From assembly GCF_000744115.1 (NCBI RefSeq), contig NZ_JQLG01000004.1, positions 620,001-684,000 on the forward strand: a stretch of DNA of 64,000 bases. The letters run 5' to 3'. Made by a program: the position numbers and the translations under genes. The notes beneath the pieces are model-generated. The model searched no databases and was not told the origin of the DNA. It saw only the letters and a program-made list of their open reading frames with translations. The DNA is from Carnobacterium alterfunditum DSM 5972 (GTDB lineage Bacteria > Bacillota > Bacilli > Lactobacillales > Carnobacteriaceae). Below, piece by piece: positions 9,135 through 17,822 of the stretch. Each line of letters begins with the position of its first letter. Positions within the stretch are counted from its first letter, which is position 1.

Positions 9135-9455
9135 TTAAAATTGCATGTTTTTTATTTCATTGTATGCTTCTAGACCCTTGTTTCTTAATTGCAAGGCCAT
9201 TTCTAATGACAATTGTGCCTCGGAAGTTTGGATCATCACATTATGTAAATTATCTGTGTCTCCAGTTATCAATCCTTGCACACCTTGATCTGCTGCAACT
9301 TGTTGATCATTTAATGAACTCATTGCGTTTTCTAACATACCTGAGAATGAGGATAAACTGTTTGGTACTTCGTCCGTTTGCGGATTCATTCCACCAGTCA
9401 AGCCTGTTTGTGCTGGACCGTTTACTAAGTTGCTAAAAAGTGCATCGACATTCAT
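9135..9455 (-). CDS. fliE: Flagellar hook-basal body protein FliE
   Basis: FliE joins the MS ring to the rod. The 106-residue protein ends with the conserved SEAQLSLEMALQLRNKGLEAYNEI helix, the FliE signature, and has a helical SFSGMLENAMSSLNDQQVAADQ region. It lies between flgC and fliF, the normal flgB-flgC-fliE-fliF order. Confidence 0.94.
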   Translation of the reverse strand: MNVDALFSNLVNGPAQTGLTGGMNPQTDEVPNSLSSFSGMLENAMSSLNDQQVAADQGVQGLITGDTDNLHNVMIQTSEAQLSLEMALQLRNKGLEAYNEIKNMQF

Positions 9456-9480
9456 TTAAATTCTCCTCTAAATTGATTTA

Positions 9481-9918
9481 TTAACCGATTGTGATTTGTA
9501 GCGCCTTTGACAGCATTTCTTTGCTAGCGTTCATAGCGGTCACATTGGCATCATACGTCCGTAATGTCGTCATCATATCGACCATTTCATCGGCCATATT
9601 TACATTTGATTGCTGAACGTAGCCTTCTTCATTTGCATCTGGGTGAGTTGGGTCGTATTCCATGACGATATTTTCTGTATTTTCACTGATTTCAATCGGT
9701 TTGACCCCAAAACTTTTTTCGGTACCTTGGCCAATCAAAGACGTTTCAACTTGTTTCAAGCTCTCTTCAAATAGGACCGTTTTTTTCAAGTACGGGCCTT
9801 CGCCATCCTCTGTTCGTGTGGTGTTCACGTTCGCGATATTAGTTGAGATCGTATCCAACTTCAATCGTTCTAAACTCAATCCGCTCGCATTTATCTGCAT
9901 GGAATCAAATATCGACAT
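9481..9918 (-). CDS. flgC: Flagellar rod protein FlgC
   Basis: Proximal rod subunit of 145 residues. The N-terminus carries ASGLSLERLKLDTISTNIANVNTTRTEDGEG, the rod-protein D0 motif. The C-terminus has VNMADEMVDMMTTLRTYDANVTAMNASKEML, which pairs with it in the assembled rod. It is 28 bases downstream of flgB. Confidence 0.95.
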   Translation of the reverse strand: MSIFDSMQINASGLSLERLKLDTISTNIANVNTTRTEDGEGPYLKKTVLFEESLKQVETSLIGQGTEKSFGVKPIEISENTENIVMEYDPTHPDANEEGYVQQSNVNMADEMVDMMTTLRTYDANVTAMNASKEMLSKALQITIG

Positions 9919-9946
9919 TGTGCTACCTTCTTCCTTTTTTCAATGA

Positions 9947-10327
9947 CTACTTAGTAATTACACTACGCAACATGGCGTATTTAGCGTTTAATTGAGTCAC
10001 TAAACCATTGTAATAAATACTGTTGCTAGCTTCTTCTGCCATTTCGATATCGATATCGACATTATTGCCATTCTCTTTCACTGAAGTGTCTGTTCTTTTT
10101 GACACGACTGGTGTTACTTCATTTAAATTTCCGAAACCCATATGTAAATCATTCGTTTTTTTCATCGCTGTACCATTTGAAACATTTTCTAAAATATTTT
10201 CAAATTCTACTTTATTTACTTTGTAACCATCTGTATTCACATTCGAAATATTGCTTGAAATCATTTCTTGTCTCATTGATGCGGCATCTAATGCATTTTT
10301 TATCAGATTATAAGTAGGGTCACTCAT
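9947..10327 (-). CDS. flgB: Flagellar rod protein FlgB
   Basis: Proximal rod subunit of 126 residues and first gene of the long flgB-to-motA operon. It contains MISSNISNVNTDGYKVNKVEFE near the N-terminus and the helix MAEEASNSIYYNGLVTQLNAKYAML near the C-terminus. ATG 10327 is chosen because GGAGG lies eight bases upstream; a GTG at 10357 gives ten extra untypical residues. A 392-bp gap and the fliS terminator separate it from upstream genes, so a promoter is expected in that gap. Confidence 0.94.
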   Translation of the reverse strand: MSDPTYNLIKNALDAASMRQEMISSNISNVNTDGYKVNKVEFENILENVSNGTAMKKTNDLHMGFGNLNEVTPVVSKRTDTSVKENGNNVDIDIEMAEEASNSIYYNGLVTQLNAKYAMLRSVITK

Positions 10328-10356
10328 TGATTTTTCCTCCCTAAATCGATTTTTCA

Positions 10357-10372
10357 CCTAGTTTATACTAGG
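10357..10372. promoter_or_regulatory. Perfect palindrome upstream of flgB
   Basis: CCTAGTTTATACTAGG is a 16-bp inverted repeat 30 bases upstream of the flgB start. It could be an operator or a 5' leader hairpin for the early flagellar operon. The rest of 10373-10636 is very AT-rich with several TATA-like boxes and no clear sigma-28 box, so I cannot assign the -35/-10 with confidence. Confidence 0.35.
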
Positions 10373-10636
10373 CTGTTGCTGTATTTATGTATAATAATCG
10401 ATAAAATACATACGTTATTAATTATTATGCAGTTATTTTTCGTTTTTTTGAGTAACTATTCAGTTATATCAATACTTAGAAAGTATATACGATTTTTTTT
10501 TATTCAGCAATAGACTTTACCGAAATATTACATTCATTAAAGAAACAATCTTGTTTTCTATGAATGTTAATTTTCTCTAAGTATTTTTTTCTAGTTTGAT
10601 CATCAAAGCAAAATGCCTTTGCTCTACAATTCCAAT

Positions 10637-10665
10637 AAAAAAAGCCTTACTTTTCCCAAGTAAGG
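10637..10665 (-). terminator. Rho-independent terminator after fliS
   Basis: On the minus strand an 8-bp stem (CCTTACTT/AAGTAAGG) with a five-base loop is followed by C and seven T. It lies about 85 bases beyond the fliS stop and closes the late flagellar transcript before flgB. Confidence 0.85.
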
Positions 10666-10749
10666 TGGAGGGTAGGTTATTTGATTGACCGTTTAATTTC
10701 GACCATTTTTAAAATGTGTCCAAAAAACAACACTTGTCGTTTTGAAAAA

Positions 10750-11115
10750 TTAGTCCATTTCGATCCAAGCATCGCGTAATTCTTCAACCAATCGACGATT
10801 GCGTTTTACATCTTCTGCATCTTTCGATACATTTGCTTTAATCAATTCACTAGCGAGGTATTCATACATCCGGTATAGATTTTCTGCGACCTCTCCGCCT
10901 TTTTCAAAATCCAACGTGTTCATTAATTCAGCAATGATATCTTGTGCTTTAATCAATGCTTGGTTTGTTCTTTCAATGTTCTTTTCAGCAATATGTAATT
11001 CAGCTAATTTTAAATTTTTGATACAGCCTTCGTACAAAAGAACAATCAATTTTTTTGGCGATGCATTTAGAATTTGATTTTGTTTGTAAATGTCTGATCC
11101 ATTTTTTTGGTACAT
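10750..11115 (-). CDS. fliS: Flagellin chaperone FliS
   Basis: FliS binds the C-terminus of flagellin in the cytoplasm and prevents early polymerisation. The 121-residue helical protein has the family pattern YKQNQILNASPKKLIVLLYEGCIKNL at the N-terminus and LMNTLDFEKGGEVAENLYRMYEYL in the middle. It lies downstream of the fliT-like gene and upstream of a strong terminator. Confidence 0.94.
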   Translation of the reverse strand: MYQKNGSDIYKQNQILNASPKKLIVLLYEGCIKNLKLAELHIAEKNIERTNQALIKAQDIIAELMNTLDFEKGGEVAENLYRMYEYLASELIKANVSKDAEDVKRNRRLVEELRDAWIEMD

Positions 11116-11138
11116 GCTCTTTACCTCCTGCTTCTCTA

Positions 11139-11504
11139 TTAAACGCCTTTATCTATAAATACCGAAGCGCGTTCTACAGATACATAATTGTCTCTGACTT
11201 TATTTTTTTGATTGATCTGCTTCATCTTATTCATTAACTTTAATTTTTCGCCCCGAATTGCCGCCATCATTTGTTGTTGACAAGGAATAATCACGGTTAA
11301 CAATTGTTTTTCAGCTTGCGTATATTGAAACGCTGCATCCTCGCTCAATTTTTGCTCAATAGCTTTTAAATGATCCAAATTCTCTTGATTCCCAGCTATT
11401 ATCTCAACAGCCTCATCCGGACTTCCATTCCATGTTTCCATTAAAATCATAATATTTTTTAACACATTCGTTCGCAATTCCGCCCATTCCGTATCAGTTG
11501 TCAT
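11139..11504 (-). CDS. FliT-like flagellar protein
   Basis: A protein of about 121 residues in the usual fliT position between fliD and fliS. It is predicted all-helical, with a central ENLDHLKAIEQKLSEDAAFQY and a basic segment KLKLMNKMKQINQKNKV near the end. This resembles FliT-type chaperones, which bind FliD and FliI. Sequence similarity to FliT is weak, so the call rests mainly on position and size. ATG 11504 has GGAG eight bases upstream. Confidence 0.6.
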   Translation of the reverse strand: MTTDTEWAELRTNVLKNIMILMETWNGSPDEAVEIIAGNQENLDHLKAIEQKLSEDAAFQYTQAEKQLLTVIIPCQQQMMAAIRGEKLKLMNKMKQINQKNKVRDNYVSVERASVFIDKGV

Positions 11505-11555
11505 AATGAGCACTCCTTTCTTAACCGGTTAATCAATAAATCGTGTCAGTGTTTC

Positions 11556-11740
11556 AAAAGAAATTTCTTCTGGAATAAACGGGTCTGCTTGTGGAGAGCC
11601 ACGGGAACACCTGAAGCCTAAAAATAAATTTTCAGGCTTTCAAACTTCAAACACATCGTAATCGCTGAAGCGTTAACGCTGTGTAATTCTCATTGACTCC
11701 TTTACATGGCTACAAGCAATCCCTATTCCATGAGAAATTC
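11556..11740 (+). repeat. 180-bp foldback repeat, copy a
   Basis: First unit of a tandem doublet between the fliT-like gene and fliD. It opens with GAAATTTCTTCTGGAATAA and closes with an inverted, imperfect partner near 11722-11740. Inside are two hairpins: one built on CCTAAAAATAAATTTTCAGG-type sequence, the other on CGCTGAAGCG nested in an outer stem. The region 11514-12047 contains no gene; besides copies a and b it holds only AT-rich spacer. Confidence 0.8.
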
Positions 11741-11800
11741 TAAGTAAGTGATCCACCTGTTCTAGCAATACAAAAAGTAAGATTTATGATATTTCAATAA

Positions 11801-11982
11801 GAAATTTCTTCTGGAATAACGGATTTGCTTGTGGAGAGCCATGGGAACGCCTGAAGCCTGAAGAGAAAGTCTTCCGGCTTTCAAGCTTCAAACACAACGT
11901 AATCGCTGAAGCGTTAACGCTGTGTAATTCTCATTGAATCCTCTACATGGCTACAAGCAATCCCTATCCCATCAGAAATTTC
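11801..11982 (+). repeat. 180-bp foldback repeat, copy b
   Basis: Second unit of the doublet, starting 241 bases after copy a. Ends GAAATTTCTTCTGG and (inverted) GAAATTTCTGATGG are complementary. Internal hairpins AGCCTGAAGA/TCTTCCGGCT and CACAACGT/ACGCTGTG with an inner CGCT-GA-AGCG stem are visible. A flanking motif AAGTAAGT is also shared with copy a. Confidence 0.8.
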
Positions 11983-12047
11983 AAGTAAGTAATACACCTG
12001 ATCCACTAACTCTAAAAATGATAGACCTTCTTAAAATCTTAAACTAC

Positions 12048-13526
12048 TTAATCGGTTGTGCTAAATTGACTTTGTAAGTAAGCTAATTGCGATTCAGCTT
12101 CCATCATAGCCGAATCTAAACGAGAAAACATGGCCACATAGTTTTCGCGCTTTTTATCTAACCGTTCATTAAACTTTGTGATGCTTTCAGAAATATCTTT
12201 CAATGATTTATCAAAGGTATCCGATTTGGTAGCAATAATACCCGTTTCATCTGAAATATATGTATCCACTAATGAACGCATCTTTTGCGCCATGCCGACT
12301 TCTTTTTCAGTCGTTACCGTCGTTACAATTCCATTCTCATCTGTACTTGTTGTATCAGTTGAGATGGTTTGGAACAACATTTTTTTTACAGCCGTTGGGT
12401 CATCTGCTAAAGCGGTCTTTAATTTAGTTGTATCAAGAGTAGCTGACCCAAAACGGTCGACTGAGATCCCAATCGATCCTAGATGGTTGTATGCAGGATT
12501 GCCAGAATTCACACTCTGAGTCATTAACGAACGCAAACTAGATTGCAACCGCATTAAAGAACTGTCACCAGCTAACGCTCCGGTCTTATTTTTATCAGCA
12601 GAAGGATCCCCGACATCTAGTTGATCGCTAACAAATGTCATCGTTGAATTGTATTGATCCACAAAGGATTGGAACGCTTTAACTGTCGTGTCCGTATCTT
12701 CTTTAATTCCGACTACAACAGGTTTTGAAGCTTCCGTTAACCCTTTTAATTCAATAGTCAAACCTTCTACAGCGTCTGTGATGCTATTCGTATCACGTGT
12801 AACTGTGATACCATCTATTGTAAGTACAGCTGACTGTCCAGCTGCTTGATCTGAAGTTGTTCCAAAACCTAATTCTTCGACCATACTACCCGTACTTCCA
12901 CCAGAAGTTAATGTTCCACCAAACGTCATCGTACGTGCGCCCATCTTGCTATCCGTCATAATGATACGATTATCAACAATTTTTGCTTCTATGCCCGATT
13001 CTTTTGACTGCTCATTGATTTTGCCCACAATGTCATTCAAGCTGTCCTCTGTTAATATATCAATGTCAAAACTTCCAGTAGCGGGCTCACCATTTGCTAT
13101 TGCATCAGCATTTTCTTGATTCATGATCGTAAATGTACCATTAAGTCCAAGACCATCTTTAACAGTTTTACCTTTAGCTGAATCGATTATACCTGATGTT
13201 GCTTGGGTGGAAGTTGCTAATTTGGTTACTTCGATACTATAATTGCTCGCTGCTGCATTTGTACCTGCTGTAATAGCAACTTTAGTCGCATCACTTGAAG
13301 TGGTTGTTTTTGATTGGAAGGTTTTATCTTCTTCAAGAGTACCTAACTTGGTAAACAGACTATCTAAACGCGTATTGATGTCTTTCCAAGTATTTTTTTC
13401 TGCTGTAATGTTTGTTTGCTTATTTGTATATTGAACAAGCTTACCGGATTCTGCTTCAATCAATGAATCGATTGTTGCCGTATCGATCCCTGAATAAGAA
13501 CCTAAAAAACTAATACTACCAGCCAT
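12048..13526 (-). CDS. fliD: Flagellar filament cap protein FliD
   Basis: FliD (HAP2) caps the filament and guides flagellin folding. The 492-residue protein begins with SFLGSYSGIDTATIDSLIEAE and ends with a long coiled-coil (SITKFNERLDKKRENYVAMF, LDSAMMEAESQLAYLQSQ), both typical of FliD. The central part contains TLTIDGITVTRDTN-like hook-associated repeats. It is four bases downstream of flaG, and the two repeat copies separate it from the fliT-like gene. Confidence 0.95.
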   Translation of the reverse strand: MAGSISFLGSYSGIDTATIDSLIEAESGKLVQYTNKQTNITAEKNTWKDINTRLDSLFTKLGTLEEDKTFQSKTTTSSDATKVAITAGTNAAASNYSIEVTKLATSTQATSGIIDSAKGKTVKDGLGLNGTFTIMNQENADAIANGEPATGSFDIDILTEDSLNDIVGKINEQSKESGIEAKIVDNRIIMTDSKMGARTMTFGGTLTSGGSTGSMVEELGFGTTSDQAAGQSAVLTIDGITVTRDTNSITDAVEGLTIELKGLTEASKPVVVGIKEDTDTTVKAFQSFVDQYNSTMTFVSDQLDVGDPSADKNKTGALAGDSSLMRLQSSLRSLMTQSVNSGNPAYNHLGSIGISVDRFGSATLDTTKLKTALADDPTAVKKMLFQTISTDTTSTDENGIVTTVTTEKEVGMAQKMRSLVDTYISDETGIIATKSDTFDKSLKDISESITKFNERLDKKRENYVAMFSRLDSAMMEAESQLAYLQSQFSTTD

Positions 13527-13530
13527 ACCT

Positions 13531-13911
13531 TCACTCCTTTAGATCCACTAAAATTCCTGCTGATTCCCATATATTCGCTAACACATCAAGCATTTTTTCT
13601 GGTGGAATTTCTTTTATTACTTCTTCTGTCTGTTTATCAATTAGCCTGACAACTGTTTTACCAGTACCTTCATGGACTTTGAAATCAAACTGCGTTTTCA
13701 ACCCCAATAAAAATTGGTTTGCTTTTTCTACCGCTTGTTCCAGCTCTTCTTTGGTTATTTCAGAAACAATGATAGGTTCTTCTTTTTCTCCTGAACCTGA
13801 TATTCCTTTTATGTATGATTCTTTTTTATCGGATTGATGAATCGTACTTGATTCAATGGGACGAATTTGAAGAGATTTAGTGACCGCCTGTATGATATCC
13901 ATATCTGACAA
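13531..13911 (-). CDS. flaG: FlaG family protein
   Basis: FlaG affects filament length in several bacteria. The 126-residue product has a variable N-terminus and the conserved FlaG C-terminal domain: LGLKTQFDFKVHEGTGKTVV and then KQTEEVIKEIPPEKMLDVLA. It lies between the hag terminator and fliD and is probably expressed with fliD; no clear promoter was identified upstream. Confidence 0.92.
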   Translation of the reverse strand: MSDMDIIQAVTKSLQIRPIESSTIHQSDKKESYIKGISGSGEKEEPIIVSEITKEELEQAVEKANQFLLGLKTQFDFKVHEGTGKTVVRLIDKQTEEVIKEIPPEKMLDVLANIWESAGILVDLKE

Positions 13912-13946
13912 CTCCGTTTCTCAACATCGTATAGTTTACTATAAAT

Positions 13947-13973
13947 AAAAAGCCGGCACAACGCCGGCTTTTT
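13947..13973 (-). terminator. Terminator after hag
   Basis: A GC-rich stem AAAAAGCCGGC/GCCGGCTTTTT with a five-base loop, flanked by A and T tracts, lies about 35 bases after the flagellin stop. It works in either direction and would end the abundant hag mRNA before flaG. Confidence 0.9.
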
Positions 13974-14004
13974 TGTGTTGTATTTTTAATTTAGTATTTG
14001 ACTA

Positions 14005-15231
14005 TTATTGTAGTAATGAAAGAACACTTTGTGGCATTTGGTTTGCTTGAGCCAACATTGAAGTAGAAGCTTGAGAAAGGATGTTTGATTTAGTAAAGCT
14101 CATCATTTCTTCAGCCATATCTACGTCAGTAATACGAGAATTAGCTTCAGACAAGTTTTCTTTAGTTGTTGCTAAGTTAGAAACTGTGTGATCCAAACGG
14201 TTTTGAACAGCCCCTAAGTTTGCACGTTGAGAAGAAACAGATTCAATTGCTTTATCTAATTTACCTAAAATGTCATCTGCTGTTTGAGTTTCAGAATTCA
14301 CATCAAGATCTGCAATTCCTAATCCTTTTGCACTCATATTTTCAATTTCAACACTAATTTTTTCACCAGCATTTGCACCAATTTGAAATGAAAATTCTGT
14401 TGACTCTGTAGTTTTAAGGTCATTTGCTGATAGATTGTTTTCAGAATTGTATTTTTTAGCAACGTTAGCTTTTTGATTAGTCGTTAGCTCACTTAAAGCA
14501 GTTTCTGCATCACCAACATCAGCAAAGGTAGTGCCCGTAGTGCCATTTACTTCATCATAATTCTTAGCCAGCGCAGATAAATCAGCTGTACCACTTACTC
14601 CTCCATCTGCTTCAGCTATTGTAATATTATTAGTTGAGTTATATGATTCTATAACTTTATTTAATTCACTATCACTTAATTTCCCAAGGGCTTCAGCTCC
14701 AGTATCCTTGTCAAAATCAACAGCTATTGAAGCCCCTGTTCCATCATTATAAGCAACTGTTAAAGCTTTATAGTCTGGATTTGCTGCGTCTAAAGTACTA
14801 CTATCAGTAACTTTCCCAGCGTTCATCAAACCTTGTGTATTAAATTCAGTATCGTCAGAGATACGATCAATTTCTTCAGTTAATGATGTCAATTCAGCTT
14901 GAATGGCTGTTTTGTCATCATCTGTATTAGTTCCATTACCAGCTTGAACTGTTAAATCACGCATACGGTTTAAAATGCTATGCGTTTCGCTTAAAGCACC
15001 TTCAGCTGTTTGGATTAATGAAATACCATCTTGTGCATTACGTGAAGCTTGAGTCATACCTGAAATTTGATTTTTCATTTTTTCTGAAATTGCTAAACCT
15101 GCTGCGTCGTCTCCTGCTTTATTGATGCGTAGACCTGATGATAATTTAGCTAATGAGCTGCTTTTTGAAGCATTAGCTGAAGTAAGGTTAGTATAAGTAT
15201 TCATTGCTGCTGTATTTGTATTAATTCTCAT
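14005..15231 (-). CDS. hag: Flagellin
   Basis: The filament subunit, about 408 residues. The N-terminal D0/D1 region (MRINTNTAAMNTYTNLTSAN, then SSGLRINKAGDDAAGLAISE) and the C-terminal region (DVNSETQTADDILGKLDKAI, ending ANQMPQSVLSLLQ) are conserved. The middle (about residues 145-310) is variable and acidic. It holds two related segments, LSDSELNKVIESYNSTNNIT and LTTNQKANVAKKYNSENNLS, suggesting internal duplication. ATG 15231 has AGGAGG nine bases upstream. Two sigma-28-like promoters lie upstream and a terminator downstream, so it is mainly monocistronic. Confidence 0.97.
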   Translation of the reverse strand: MRINTNTAAMNTYTNLTSANASKSSSLAKLSSGLRINKAGDDAAGLAISEKMKNQISGMTQASRNAQDGISLIQTAEGALSETHSILNRMRDLTVQAGNGTNTDDDKTAIQAELTSLTEEIDRISDDTEFNTQGLMNAGKVTDSSTLDAANPDYKALTVAYNDGTGASIAVDFDKDTGAEALGKLSDSELNKVIESYNSTNNITIAEADGGVSGTADLSALAKNYDEVNGTTGTTFADVGDAETALSELTTNQKANVAKKYNSENNLSANDLKTTESTEFSFQIGANAGEKISVEIENMSAKGLGIADLDVNSETQTADDILGKLDKAIESVSSQRANLGAVQNRLDHTVSNLATTKENLSEANSRITDVDMAEEMMSFTKSNILSQASTSMLAQANQMPQSVLSLLQ

Positions 15232-15283
15232 GATTGTGTTCCTCCTAAAGTCTATTTTATGTTTATGTTGCCTTATACTTCTT

Positions 15284-15310
15284 ATATCGGCAGGTTTCAT
15301 TATCTGTTAA
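15284..15310 (-). promoter_or_regulatory. Sigma-28-like promoter P1 of hag
   Basis: On the minus strand TTAA (15310-15307), a 15-bp spacer and GCCGATAT (15291-15284) match the flagellar sigma consensus (-35 TAAA, about 15 bp, -10 GCCGATAT). It is 53 bases from the hag start codon. Confidence 0.85.
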
Positions 15311-15383
15311 GGATGTTTTTATTTTTTCTTTTATTCTTACTTAACATTCTAAACTTCTTCTTGAATCTTGCCTTATATTCCTT

Positions 15384-15410
15384 ATATCGGCAGAATTATT
15401 TAGGAGTTAA
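15384..15410 (-). promoter_or_regulatory. Sigma-28-like promoter P2 of hag
   Basis: A second TTAA-N15-GCCGATAT lies exactly 100 bp upstream of P1. The 20 bases after both -10 boxes are also nearly identical (ending in TAAGGCAA), so the promoter looks duplicated. Confidence 0.85.
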
Positions 15411-15449
15411 GTCTTTTTATACTTAAAGTTAAAAAAATACTGAACTATC

Positions 15450-16373
15450 TTATAGATAGTCCAGTATACTGGTTTGCAATATTTTTGTTCCCATGGATAA
15501 GGCAGCTTGATAGGCCGTTGATTCCATCGTATACTCCATGTATTTTTCTGCTAAATCAATATCTTGATTTTCAGATAACATTGTTTTTAGGTTTAACTTT
15601 TCACTATCATTCCGTTCTAACGTTGCATTCAAACGATTATAGATAGAGCCTGTTTTTGCGCGATTAGAAACCACATTTTCGATTTCTTGATCAGCTCTGT
15701 CTAACAAACTGGATAATTTTTCGGTGTCATCTGAATCTAAAGCTGTTAACACCTCAGAAAAAAAGGTACCTAGATCATCTGATCCATCGGCATTTTGAGC
15801 ATTCATGAATTTACGGCCATCGGTATTCAGTTCAACTAAAACACCTGGTGCAATTTCACGAGAAAGATTTCCTTTACCCTCATCTGTTCCATTGTAAGTA
15901 ATACCCGTGATTTCACCGTTGTCATTTTCATCTACTTTAAATGGTTTTTCTGTTGTGTTCATTCCGGCAAAAACGTAACGACCGCCAAAGTTAGTATTTA
16001 AAGCATCAACAGTCCCTCTGATTTCAGATTCAATCTCGACTTTATTAGCTTGACGATCGGTATGGCTAAGCGTGTCATTAGCTGAAGATTGAATCAAAGT
16101 TTTGATTCGTTGCATCGATTCTGTTACGCTGCTTAACGCAGAATCTTGTACATTTGTCCATTGTATCGCATCATTGATAGTTGCTTTATATTGATCATTT
16201 TGAATGATTGAGTTGTTTAAGTCTAAAATCTTTGACACTTTCAAAGGATCATCAGATGGTTTACTGACTTCTTTTAACGTTGACAATTGATTTTGGTATT
16301 TCATGACGTTCTCTGTATTAGCTGAAAGATTGCGTAAAAAGTTTTTCGACATTAACGAATCGGTTACCCGCAT
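15450..16373 (-). CDS. flgL: Flagellar hook-associated protein 3, FlgL
   Basis: FlgL joins hook and filament. The 307-residue product starts MRVTDSLMSKNFLRNL, has QNQLSTLKEVSKPSDDP (flagellin-like D0) and ends MESTAYQAALSMGTKILQTSILDYL. It is three bases downstream of flgK and shares the FlgM-FlgN-FlgK-FlgL order of other Firmicutes. The first sigma-28 promoters after it belong to hag. Confidence 0.95.
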   Translation of the reverse strand: MRVTDSLMSKNFLRNLSANTENVMKYQNQLSTLKEVSKPSDDPLKVSKILDLNNSIIQNDQYKATINDAIQWTNVQDSALSSVTESMQRIKTLIQSSANDTLSHTDRQANKVEIESEIRGTVDALNTNFGGRYVFAGMNTTEKPFKVDENDNGEITGITYNGTDEGKGNLSREIAPGVLVELNTDGRKFMNAQNADGSDDLGTFFSEVLTALDSDDTEKLSSLLDRADQEIENVVSNRAKTGSIYNRLNATLERNDSEKLNLKTMLSENQDIDLAEKYMEYTMESTAYQAALSMGTKILQTSILDYL

Positions 16374-16376
16374 TTA

Positions 16377-17810
16377 TTACACCCCCGTTCGGTTGATCAA
16401 TGTATCAAGCATTTCTGAAACCACTGAAATAATCCGAGCGTTGGCTTCAAATGCAGTTTGATAGGTAATCGTATTGGTTACTTCTTCATTGATTGAAACA
16501 CCTGAAACAGAATCTCTACGGGCTTCAAGCAGACTGACGAGGCTTCCTTGACTGTCTACCATGTTATCCGATTGTTGCTTCACAATTCCCATTTGTGTGA
16601 CACTATCATTGTAAGCACCAGAAACCGTTGAACCTTTTGTTGAATTTATAATCGACAATGTCATAGTGTCTTTATCGTAAGTCATTCCGGCCTGATTACC
16701 AGAGTAATCTAGTTTGGTATTTTGCATTGAAGCAATCGCTTGAGCACGTGTACCGTCTCCACTAACAACTTTATCAAGATTTTTTCCTGCATTGATTGTT
16801 GAAACATCATTTAATATTTCTTGTCTCACTTGAATAGAAGCAGCGTAATTACCATCTTCTGTCCCCAATTCAAAAAAATCAGCACCTGTTCCACCGTCAC
16901 TGTGTATGTTATTTACAGCCGTCGCAAAGGTAAAGGCTAAATCATTTAGTTCTTGTTTTTTAGTATCGATTTCCGTTAAGGCTTCTTGCGAACCTTTTAT
17001 GTTTCCTGATGTAATAGCGATAGTTTTTCCACCAATACTTAATTGACCATCTATTGGGTCTGTTCCAACACTTAACTCAGCTATTGAATCTTCGGTTAGA
17101 ACGGATTGGCCACCAACCGTTATACTTAAACGGTTAAATTTATCGTAATTGGCTTCAACTCCAGCAATGCCTGTCAATTCCTTTAACAATTTATCTTGTT
17201 GATCCAATAAATCATTAGGAGCTTGGCCTTGAGACGTCACATTGAAAATTTGGTTGTTCAATGAATCTAATTGCGCTACTTTTGAATTAAAATCTAAAAC
17301 ATTTTTTTCAATATCTTGCACTGTACCCTCATGTAGATTATCGATTTGATTTGACATATGGTGCAGAGTATCGGTAAATGTTTCGGAATTTTGAGCTACC
17401 ATTGTTTTAGCCGTTGCAAGTTCAGGGTTAGAACCTAGATAAGTCCAAGAAGAAAAGACTTCGCTCAAGTTATTATTTAAGCCAGTTGTTGAAGGTTCAT
17501 TAAAGATCCCTTCCAATTGACCCAAGACATCTGATTTTTGGCTGTACATTTCTAAAGAAGAGTTTTCATTTCGCAATTGGTTGTTCACGTATGGATCAAC
17601 GATCCGATCAATGGACGCAATTCTAACTCCCGTACCCACTTGGCCGATTCCACCAAGTGTATACGGATTGTCCGCTACCATAGTAACTTTTTGCCTAGAA
17701 TAGCCTTCTGTATTCGCATTTGAGATGTTGTGACTAGTTGTTTGCAAAGCAGATTGTTGTACATTCAGCCCTTTAGTTGCGTTGTTTAATGTTCCAAATA
17801 AACCTGACAT
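16377..17810 (-). CDS. flgK: Flagellar hook-associated protein 1, FlgK
   Basis: FlgK forms the hook-filament junction with FlgL. The 477-residue protein begins GLFGTLNNATKGLNVQQSAL followed by ISNANTEGYSRQKV, the rod/hook family motif. It ends ISVVSEMLDTLINRTGV after NTITYQTAFEANAR. Cys-free as expected for an exported axial protein. It follows flgN by 12 bases. Confidence 0.95.
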   Translation of the reverse strand: MSGLFGTLNNATKGLNVQQSALQTTSHNISNANTEGYSRQKVTMVADNPYTLGGIGQVGTGVRIASIDRIVDPYVNNQLRNENSSLEMYSQKSDVLGQLEGIFNEPSTTGLNNNLSEVFSSWTYLGSNPELATAKTMVAQNSETFTDTLHHMSNQIDNLHEGTVQDIEKNVLDFNSKVAQLDSLNNQIFNVTSQGQAPNDLLDQQDKLLKELTGIAGVEANYDKFNRLSITVGGQSVLTEDSIAELSVGTDPIDGQLSIGGKTIAITSGNIKGSQEALTEIDTKKQELNDLAFTFATAVNNIHSDGGTGADFFELGTEDGNYAASIQVRQEILNDVSTINAGKNLDKVVSGDGTRAQAIASMQNTKLDYSGNQAGMTYDKDTMTLSIINSTKGSTVSGAYNDSVTQMGIVKQQSDNMVDSQGSLVSLLEARRDSVSGVSINEEVTNTITYQTAFEANARIISVVSEMLDTLINRTGV

Positions 17811-17822
17811 TCTTTCACCTCT

